Part shown: in pieces, positions 1-4,994 of the stretch
Layout: every line of letters begins with the position of its first letter
How positions within the stretch are numbered: the first letter of the stretch is position 1
Assembly: GCA_007130355.1 (NCBI GenBank)
Contig: SLSQ01000230.1
Span: 1-5,947 of the forward strand
Direction: 5' to 3'
Length of the DNA: 5,947 bases
Source of the DNA: Trueperaceae bacterium
Lineage (GTDB): Bacteria > Deinococcota > Deinococci > Deinococcales > Trueperaceae
The notes under the pieces: generated by a model
What the model saw: only the letters and a program-made list of their open reading frames with translations
Told to the model about the DNA's origin: nothing
The model's database searches: none
Position numbers and translations under genes: made by a program

Positions 1-2
1 AT

Positions 3-761
3 CCCGACCCGCGCCGCGTCCTCGCGGCCGCGTCCCGCCGCCTGGACCGGGAGCCGCGTCCCGAGCCGGGCGTGCACCGAAGCGCCGTCGTCGCCCCCGA
101 CGCCAGCGTCGGCGCGGGCGCCTGCATCGGCCCGCACGCGACGGTCGGAGCGGGCGCCGTCATCGGCGAACGGTGCGTGCTGGACGCCGGCGCCGTGGTC
201 GGCGCCGGCTGCCGCCTGGGACCGGACACGCGGCTGTACCCGCACGTCGTCCTCTACCCCGGCGTGATCGTCGGCGCCGAGGTCCGGATCCACGCCGGGA
301 CGGTCCTCGGAGGCGACGGCTTCGGCTACGCCGCCGGACCGCGCGGACCGGAGAAGATCCACCACCTCGGCGGGCTTCGGATCGGCGACCGGGTCGAGGT
401 CGGCCGCAACGCGACGATCGACCGCGGCACCGTCGGCGACAGCGAGGTCGGCAGCGACACCAAGATCGACGCGCACTGCCTCCTGGCGCACAACGTGCGG
501 GTGGGGCGCGGCTGCCTGATCGTCGGCGGCACCGCGATCGGCGGCAGCGTGACGATCGGCGACGGCGTGATCCTGGGCGGCGCGGTCGCGGTCCGCGATC
601 ACGTGCGGATCGGGGACGGAGCCCGTCTCGCGGCGCGCTCGGCGGTGTCGAAGGACGTTCCGCCCGGCGCGACGTGGATGGGAGAACCGGCGCGCCCTCG
701 CAAGGAGTGGATCCGCGAACGCCACCGGCTCCGCGCCCTCGCGCGCGAGGCGGACGGGTGA
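3..761 (+). CDS. lpxD: LpxD, UDP-3-O-acylglucosamine N-acyltransferase (5' end missing)
   Basis: LpxD transfers a 3-hydroxyacyl chain from ACP to the 2-amino group of UDP-3-O-acylglucosamine, the third step of lipid A synthesis, in the cytoplasm. The reading frame is open from the first full codon at 3, giving 252 visible residues. The first residues (NPxxA-like PDPRRVLAAA) match the end of the uridine-binding N-terminal domain, so about 90 residues and the true start lie upstream. A GTG at 72 is internal and not the start. Visible residues 25-215 are left-handed beta-helix hexapeptide repeats. The LpxD signature GGDGFGY is at 103-109, and the catalytic histidine sits in LLAHNV (His163, matching E. 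coli His239). His200 in RDHVRI matches the second conserved histidine. The C-terminal tail is shorter than in E. coli, with one basic helix. The stop overlaps lpxC by 4 bases. Family assignment is firm. Confidence 0.96.
   Translation, partial: PDPRRVLAAASRRLDREPRPEPGVHRSAVVAPDASVGAGACIGPHATVGAGAVIGERCVLDAGAVVGAGCRLGPDTRLYPHVVLYPGVIVGAEVRIHAGTVLGGDGFGYAAGPRGPEKIHHLGGLRIGDRVEVGRNATIDRGTVGDSEVGSDTKIDAHCLLAHNVRVGRGCLIVGGTAIGGSVTIGDGVILGGAVAVRDHVRIGDGARLAARSAVSKDVPPGATWMGEPARPRKEWIRERHRLRALAREADG
747..750 (+). promoter_or_regulatory. Ribosome binding site for lpxC
   Basis: GAGG lies inside the end of lpxD, 7 bases before the GTG at 758. No other ATG, GTG or TTG occurs in frame in the dozen or so codons upstream, so this site supports the GTG start. 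Confidence 0.5.
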
Positions 762-1561
762 GCGTCCCCGCCCTCGACGGCGTCGGCGTGCACGGCGGCC
801 GGCGCAGCGTGGTGCGGCTGCACCGCGTCGACGGTCCGGTGCGGTTCCGGAGCGGGCGCAGCGAACTGACGCCCGACGCCCGGCACGTGGTGGCGACGCG
901 CGGCGCGACGACGCTCGGAGGCGACGGCGTCCGCATCGGCACCGTCGAGCACCTGCTCGCCGCGCTCCAGGTGCGGGGCGTGTTCGCGGGGCTCCTGATC
1001 GAGGTCGTGGGTGACGAACTGCCGATCCTCGACGGCTCGGCCGCCCCGTGGGACGAGGCGCTCGCCGGCCTGGGACCGTTCCCGCCCCCGCCGGCCGCCA
1101 GCGAACGGACCGCCGCGGTCGCGGACGGGGACCGGTCCGCCCGCCACGCCCCGGGTCCCCGTCGGCTGGACGTCACGGTCGCCTACGACGACCGGCGCAT
1201 CGGTACGCAACGTTGGGCCGGCGGACCGGACCGGTGGGCCGAGCTCCTGCCGGCCCGCACCTTCGGCTTCGCACGCGACGCGGAACGGTTGCGCGCCGCC
1301 GGCCTGGCGCTCGGCTCGTCGGAACGGAATGCTATCGTCTACCACGACGATGCCCCTCCGCCGCCGCTCCGCTTCCCCGACGAACCGGTCCGCCACAAGG
1401 CGCTCGACGCGCTCGGCGACCTGTACCTGCTGGGCGTCCCCTTCGCCGGACGCGTCGAGGTCCGCCGCGGCGGTCACGACCTGCACCTCGCGCTCGTGAA
1501 GCGCCTGCTCGGCGCGCGCCGCGTCGCGGAGCCCGAGCCCGCTCCGGAGCGGCGCGCATGA
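758..1561 (+). CDS. lpxC: LpxC, UDP-3-O-acyl-N-acetylglucosamine deacetylase (compact form)
   Basis: LpxC is the zinc-dependent deacetylase that commits the cell to lipid A synthesis. The protein is 267 residues, shorter than the roughly 300 of E. coli. The N-terminal GVGVHGG (8-14) matches the family's GxGLHxG. The TVEHL motif (62-66) gives Glu64, the general base, and zinc ligand His65. LDGSAAP (91-97) is also typical. ARTFGF (166-171) carries the conserved Thr and Phe of the acyl passage region. VRHKALDALGD (211-221) supplies zinc ligands His213 and Asp217, and His240 in RGGHDLH matches E. coli His265. All catalytic residues are present, so the enzyme should be active. The saving in length is in the domain I/II inserts and the C-terminal tail. 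A proline-rich linker (PPPP at 109-112) joins the two domains. GTG start overlaps the lpxD stop (GTGA). It is not fused to FabZ, as happens in some phyla. Confidence 0.96.
   Translation: MSVPALDGVGVHGGRRSVVRLHRVDGPVRFRSGRSELTPDARHVVATRGATTLGGDGVRIGTVEHLLAALQVRGVFAGLLIEVVGDELPILDGSAAPWDEALAGLGPFPPPPAASERTAAVADGDRSARHAPGPRRLDVTVAYDDRRIGTQRWAGGPDRWAELLPARTFGFARDAERLRAAGLALGSSERNAIVYHDDAPPPPLRFPDEPVRHKALDALGDLYLLGVPFAGRVEVRRGGHDLHLALVKRLLGARRVAEPEPAPERRA
1546..1549 (+). promoter_or_regulatory. Ribosome binding site for the Gfo/Idh oxidoreductase
   Basis: GGAG lies in the 3' end of lpxC, 8 bases before the ATG at 1558. It fixes the ATG that overlaps the lpxC stop as the start, although the frame is open much further upstream. 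Confidence 0.5.
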
Positions 1562-2550
1562 GGTCCGGACCGCGGATCCGCGTCGCCGTGATCGGCGCCG
1601 GCGTGATGGGCCGGCACCACGCCCACGCCTACCTCTCCCTGCCCAGCGCCGACCTGGTCGCCATGGTCGATCCCGACCCGAACGCCCGGGCGGTCGCCAT
1701 GCGCACCTTCGGTTGCCCGGTCTACGCCGACACGCACGCGATGCTGGCCGACGCTCCGGTCGACGCCGCCAGCGTGGTCACCCCGACCAGCCTCCACCAC
1801 GGCACCACCGCCGACCTGCTCGCCGCCGGCGTGCACGCCCTGGTCGAGAAGCCGGTCGCCACCAGCGTGGCGGAGGCCACCGACCTGGCCGAACGGTCCC
1901 GCGCCGCCGGCCTGGTACTCCAGGTCGGGCACATCACCCGCTTCTACCGGGCCGTGCGACTGCTCGCCGACCGGGTCGAGGATCCGTACCTGTTCGACGC
2001 GCGCCGGCTCACGCCGCACGCCCGCATCCGCGACGTGGGCGTGATCCTCGACCTGATGATCCACGACATCGACATCGTGCTCGGCATGGTGGCGTCGCCG
2101 ATCGTCTCGGCCGATGTGGCCGGCCACACGATCGAGCCGGGCGGCCACGAGGACGTGGCCGCCGCGCAGCTGACGTTCGAGAACGGGTGCGTCGCCCGCT
2201 TCCTCGCCTCCCGCGTCGCGCCCGACGCGGAACGGAGCCTGGTGGTCGCCGAACGCGGACGCACCACCCGGGTCGACTTCCTGCGCGAGCCGCAGACCGA
2301 GGTCGCCGTCTACCAGGCGCGACGCGGCGGCGACGGCGACACCCACGTCCGGACCGACCGGCACGTGGTGCACGAGGACAATCCGTTGCGCGAGGAGCTC
2401 GAGCACTTCCTCGACCGGATCGCGCTCGGCGCGCCGCCGATCGGGACGCTCGACGACGACCTGCGCTCGCTGCGGGTGGCGACCGACCTGATCGGTCGGC
2501 TGCGGCCCGGCGCGGTTCCCGAGACGGAGCGGGCGCCGCAGGTACACTGA
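1558..2550 (+). CDS. Gfo/Idh/MocA-family NAD(P)-dependent oxidoreductase, GnnA-like
   Basis: This 330-residue protein has the two-domain Gfo/Idh/MocA layout. The N-terminal Rossmann fold has the dinucleotide motif GAGVMG (13-18), Asp38 at the end of the second strand, and the family's EKP motif (97-99). The C-terminal domain carries DLMIHDID (165-172), whose His169 and Asp170 are the expected catalytic and substrate-binding residues. This DLMIHD form is, from memory, typical of the members found in lipid A gene clusters, including GnnA, the UDP-GlcNAc 3-dehydrogenase of Acidithiobacillus and Leptospira. GnnA oxidises the sugar 3-OH so that GnnB can aminate it, giving UDP-GlcNAc3N and later amide-linked chains. 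Position between lpxC and fabZ supports a role in lipid A sugar chemistry. No GnnB aminotransferase is in the window, so the exact substrate is inferred; other NDP-sugar dehydrogenation remains possible. ATG overlaps the lpxC stop. Confidence 0.93.
   Translation: MRSGPRIRVAVIGAGVMGRHHAHAYLSLPSADLVAMVDPDPNARAVAMRTFGCPVYADTHAMLADAPVDAASVVTPTSLHHGTTADLLAAGVHALVEKPVATSVAEATDLAERSRAAGLVLQVGHITRFYRAVRLLADRVEDPYLFDARRLTPHARIRDVGVILDLMIHDIDIVLGMVASPIVSADVAGHTIEPGGHEDVAAAQLTFENGCVARFLASRVAPDAERSLVVAERGRTTRVDFLREPQTEVAVYQARRGGDGDTHVRTDRHVVHEDNPLREELEHFLDRIALGAPPIGTLDDDLRSLRVATDLIGRLRPGAVPETERAPQVH
2543..2548 (+). promoter_or_regulatory. Candidate -10 element, possible leaderless promoter for fabZ
   Basis: TACACT keeps the TAnnnT core and lies 7 bases before the fabZ ATG at 2556, overlapping the last codons and stop of the upstream gene. 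A transcript from it would begin at or next to the A of the ATG. No Shine-Dalgarno sequence sits at normal distance before fabZ, unlike most other genes here. No convincing -35 box is seen 16-18 bases upstream. The call is tentative. Confidence 0.3.
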
Positions 2551-2555
2551 CCGTC

Positions 2556-2978
2556 ATGGACGTCCAAGGGATCCGCGGGGTCCTCCCCCACCGCTACCCG
2601 TTCCTGCTGGTCGACCGGCTCGAGCGGCAGGAGGGCGACACCTTCGTCTGCCGCAAGAACGTCACGATCAACGAACCGTTCTTCGACGGCCACTTCCCCG
2701 AAGAGCCGGTCATGCCCGGCGTGCTGATCATCGAGGCGCTCGCGCAGGCCGCCGCCGTAGGCCTCGCCGCCCGGGAGGGACGGACCGACGGAGCGATCGG
2801 CTACCTCGCCGGGATCGACGGCGCCCGCTTCCGCCGCAAGGTCGTGCCGGGCGACGTGCTCGAGTTGCACGGCGAGATCCTCGCCTACCGCCGGCGCCTC
2901 TGCAAGGTCGCGGCCGAGGCTCGGGTCGACGGTCGGGTCGCCGCCGAAGCGACCCTCTCCTTCGTCTTCCAGGACTGA
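2556..2978 (+). CDS. fabZ: FabZ, 3-hydroxyacyl-ACP dehydratase
   Basis: FabZ dehydrates 3-hydroxyacyl-ACP to trans-2-enoyl-ACP in cytoplasmic type II fatty acid elongation. It competes with LpxA and LpxD for 3-hydroxyacyl-ACP, which explains its common place in lpx operons. The 140-residue hot-dog-fold protein is of normal length. PHRYPFLLVD (11-20) is the family's N-terminal signature. GHFPEEPVMPGVLIIEALAQ (45-64) holds the catalytic His46 and Glu60, with the same 14-residue spacing as E. coli His54 and Glu68. RFRRKVVPGD and a C-terminal AEATLSFVF strand complete the fold. The ATG lies 5 bases after the stop of the oxidoreductase gene. No good ribosome binding site precedes it; either coupling to the upstream gene or a leaderless transcript could start translation. 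Confidence 0.97.
   Translation: MDVQGIRGVLPHRYPFLLVDRLERQEGDTFVCRKNVTINEPFFDGHFPEEPVMPGVLIIEALAQAAAVGLAAREGRTDGAIGYLAGIDGARFRRKVVPGDVLELHGEILAYRRRLCKVAAEARVDGRVAAEATLSFVFQD
2971..2974 (+). promoter_or_regulatory. Ribosome binding site for lpxA
   Basis: AGGA inside the last codons of fabZ is 8 bases before the GTG at 2983 and supports that GTG as the lpxA start. Confidence 0.45.
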
Positions 2979-2982
2979 CGCC

Positions 2983-3747
2983 GTGGCGTCCCGGCACGGC
3001 AGCGCCGTGATCGATCCGGGCGCCCGGCTCGCGGACGACGTGCGCGTCGGTCCGCTCTGCGTGATCGAAGGCGACGTGACCGTGGGGCCGGGCACCGTCC
3101 TGCTGCCCGGCACCGTCCTGCTCGACGGTGCACGCGTGGGGGCGGCCTGCCGCCTGGGGCCGTACGCGACCGTCGGCGGGCTGCCGATGGACCGCGACTT
3201 CGCCGGCGAGGCGAGCACCGCCGTGCTCGAGGACGGCGTCGAGCTGCGCGACTTCGCTTCGGTCCACCGCGCCACCGGCGCCGGCGCCGCCACCGTGATC
3301 GGAGCCGGTACCGTCGTCATGAACTACGTGCACGTCACGCACAACGTCCAGGTCGGGCGCGAGGTGGTGCTCACCACCCAGGTGCAGCTGGGCGGCCACG
3401 CCCGCATCGGCGACCGTGCGGTGCTCGGTGCCGGCGCCATGGTGCACCAGTTCTGCCGCGTCGGGGCCGGCGCGATGGTCGGGGCGGGCGGCGGGGTGCG
3501 GCAGGACGTGCTGCCGTACCTGACCGCCTCCGGCTTCCCCGCTCGCCACTACCGCCTGAACCGCGTCGGCCTGCGCCGCGCCGGCGTGGCGCCGAAGGTG
3601 GTCGGGGCGCTCGAGACGACGGCGCGCGCCCTCCGCCGTCGCGACGCCGACGCCCTCGCCGCGGCCGACCGCTCGGTCCCCGAGGTCGCCCTCCTGCTCG
3701 ACTTCGGCCGCGACAGCCGCCGCGGCGTGGCCGCCTTCGCCCGATGA
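2983..3747 (+). CDS. lpxA: LpxA, UDP-N-acetylglucosamine 3-acyltransferase
   Basis: LpxA starts lipid A synthesis by moving a 3-hydroxyacyl chain from ACP to position 3 of UDP-GlcNAc (or UDP-GlcNAc3N). The 254 residues align almost without gaps to E. coli LpxA (262). Residues 5-180 are left-handed beta-helix repeats and 190-254 the helical C-terminal domain. Catalytic His120 lies in VHVTHNV (E. coli His125), with His117, His139 and His155 matching His122, His144 and His160. VHQFCRVGAG and the HRAT site are typical. Several usual residues differ: the position of E. coli Lys76 is Asp72 (in PMDRDFAGE), the acyl-chain ruler Gly173 is Ala168, and the GNH around His191 is GFP (184-186). These may reflect a different sugar or chain length; that is inference. 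GTG start lies 4 bases after fabZ, and the stop overlaps the next gene by 4 bases (ATGA). Confidence 0.95.
   Translation: MASRHGSAVIDPGARLADDVRVGPLCVIEGDVTVGPGTVLLPGTVLLDGARVGAACRLGPYATVGGLPMDRDFAGEASTAVLEDGVELRDFASVHRATGAGAATVIGAGTVVMNYVHVTHNVQVGREVVLTTQVQLGGHARIGDRAVLGAGAMVHQFCRVGAGAMVGAGGGVRQDVLPYLTASGFPARHYRLNRVGLRRAGVAPKVVGALETTARALRRRDADALAAADRSVPEVALLLDFGRDSRRGVAAFAR
3088..3123 (+). repeat. 18-base tandem duplication within lpxA
   Basis: Two adjacent 18-base units (3088-3105 and 3106-3123) match at 16 of 18 positions. They encode successive hexapeptide rungs, PGTVLL twice in a row. The period equals one beta-helix rung. The alignment to E. coli LpxA shows no extra rung here, so this is internal similarity, not an added coil. 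Confidence 0.7.
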
Positions 3748-4994
3748 ACGTGCCGGAGCGCGCCGCGGACCGGGCGGTGGTCCTCGTGTCCAACGGACCG
3801 GGCGAGCTGCACGCCTGGACCCGGCCGGTGCTGACCGCCCTGCGCGCGGCCGATCCGACGCTTCGGATCCCGATCGCGTTGATCCCCTGCCAGTTCGCTT
3901 CCGGCCGCGAAGCGGAGATCGCCGGCGGCTTCGGCGCCGACGCCGTGACCACCCCGGCCCGGTTCCTGCGGACGGTCCCGACCGGTCGCGCCCCGAGCGA
4001 GCTGCACGCCGAGCGTGGCCTGGTGCTGCAGCTCGGCGGCGGGGTGGCGCTGGCCGCGCAGCTGGCGTCGCGGCTGCAGCTGCCGCTGCACCGCTACGCC
4101 TATACCGTCGCGCCCCACCCCGCCCTGCGCCGCCTCTACGTGCCCGACCCACGGACCGCGACGCGCGCCCGCCGGTCGGGCACCCCCTCCGGCCGCATCG
4201 AGGTGGTCGGCGACCTGGTCGCCGACGCGGTGGTCGCGAGCGAGCCGGTGACCGACGCGGGCGACCCGCACGTGCTGATCCTCCCCGGCAGCCGCGACGG
4301 CTTCGCACGGCCGCTGATCCCGCTGATGCTGGCGATCGTCGACCGCCTGGCCGGCCGCTACCCGAACGCGCGCTTCGTGTGGCCGGTCAGCGGCCTGCTG
4401 AGCGAGGCGACGATCGCCGACGGGATCGCCGGCACCGAAGCGCACCTCCTCGGCGGCATCGCCGGCCGCCGCGACGGCGACGTCGTCGTCACCCCGAACG
4501 GCGCCCGGGTCACGATGGTGCGGGAGGAGGAGCGCTACGCCCAGATGCGCGCGGCCGACCTCGCGGTCACGATCCCCGGGACGAACACCCTCGAGCTCGG
4601 CATCGCCGGCCTGCCGGCGCTGGTGGTGCTGCCGATGAACGCTCCGGAACGGATCCCGCTGGAGGGGGCGGGACACTGGCTCGGTCTGATCCCTTGGATC
4701 GGCACGCCGCTCAAGCGGGCGGCGGTGCGCGCCTTCGTGCACGGCCTGAAGCAGCCGGTGTCGCTGCCGAACCGGATCGCGCGCGAACCGATCTTCGAGG
4801 AGGTGGCCGGCATCGTGGACGCGGTCGACCTGGCCGACCGCGCGGCCGCCCTGCTCGACGATCCGGGCGACCGGGCGCGCCGCCGCGACCGGTTGCGCGC
4901 CACCATGCCGGGCCCGGGCGCCTCGGCCCGGCTGGCGGAACGGGTGCTGCAGGCGTTGGGCCAGGCGACCACCGCGACGGAGCGCCGCGGGTGA
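3744..4994 (+). CDS. Divergent LpxB-like glycosyltransferase (probable lipid A disaccharide synthase)
   Basis: LpxB joins UDP-2,3-diacylglucosamine and lipid X into the beta-1,6 disaccharide core of lipid A at the inner membrane face. This 416-residue protein resembles LpxB mainly in its C-terminal half: LPGSR (180-184, with the conserved Arg), IPGTNTLELGIAGLP (277-291, matching LpxB's SGTAALE block) and VSLPN (339-343) followed by REPIFEEV, matching the VSLPN and ELLQE region of E. coli. The N-terminal half differs. A glycine-rich SNGPGEL loop (16-22) replaces the SGD loop, and the GIDAPDFN block with its conserved Asp is replaced by QLGGGVAL (96-103). Position after lpxA and before an exporter gene is the classic lpxB place, and no other lpxB is seen. 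The best call is a functional substitute for LpxB, but a glycosyltransferase with another acceptor cannot be excluded. No ribosome binding site is seen; translation is probably coupled through the ATGA overlap with lpxA. The stop overlaps the next gene. Confidence 0.82.
   Translation: MNVPERAADRAVVLVSNGPGELHAWTRPVLTALRAADPTLRIPIALIPCQFASGREAEIAGGFGADAVTTPARFLRTVPTGRAPSELHAERGLVLQLGGGVALAAQLASRLQLPLHRYAYTVAPHPALRRLYVPDPRTATRARRSGTPSGRIEVVGDLVADAVVASEPVTDAGDPHVLILPGSRDGFARPLIPLMLAIVDRLAGRYPNARFVWPVSGLLSEATIADGIAGTEAHLLGGIAGRRDGDVVVTPNGARVTMVREEERYAQMRAADLAVTIPGTNTLELGIAGLPALVVLPMNAPERIPLEGAGHWLGLIPWIGTPLKRAAVRAFVHGLKQPVSLPNRIAREPIFEEVAGIVDAVDLADRAAALLDDPGDRARRRDRLRATMPGPGASARLAERVLQALGQATTATERRG
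4978..4982 (+). promoter_or_regulatory. Ribosome binding site for the ABC exporter gene
   Basis: CGGAG lies 8 bases before the GTG at 4991. It favours that GTG, which overlaps the previous stop, over the in-frame ATG at 5000, which has only a poorly spaced GAGG 3 bases before it. Confidence 0.5.

Noticed and set aside
173..757. Upstream extension of the lpxC frame; similarly 1048-1557 before the oxidoreductase and 1713-2555 before fabZ
   Set aside because: The extensions are Arg/Pro-rich shadows of the preceding gene. Each family's N-terminal motif begins just after the chosen start.
72..761. GTG at 72 as the lpxD start
   Set aside because: The frame stays open to the window edge and the residues before the GTG match the end of the LpxD N-terminal domain. 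Starting at 72 would remove sequence that belongs to the family.
1331..1352. AT-richer patch with a TATCGT hexamer inside lpxC as a promoter
   Set aside because: It encodes the conserved NAIVYHDD stretch of LpxC, has no -35 partner, and no gene starts in frame after it.
758..2978. LpxC-FabZ fusion as seen in some phyla
   Set aside because: lpxC ends at 1561 and a complete oxidoreductase gene separates it from fabZ, each with its own start and stop.
3088..3123. Tandem 18-base units in lpxA as a recently gained beta-helix rung
   Set aside because: The region aligns to E. coli LpxA without a gap, so no rung was added. The likeness reflects repeated hexapeptide coding with biased codons.
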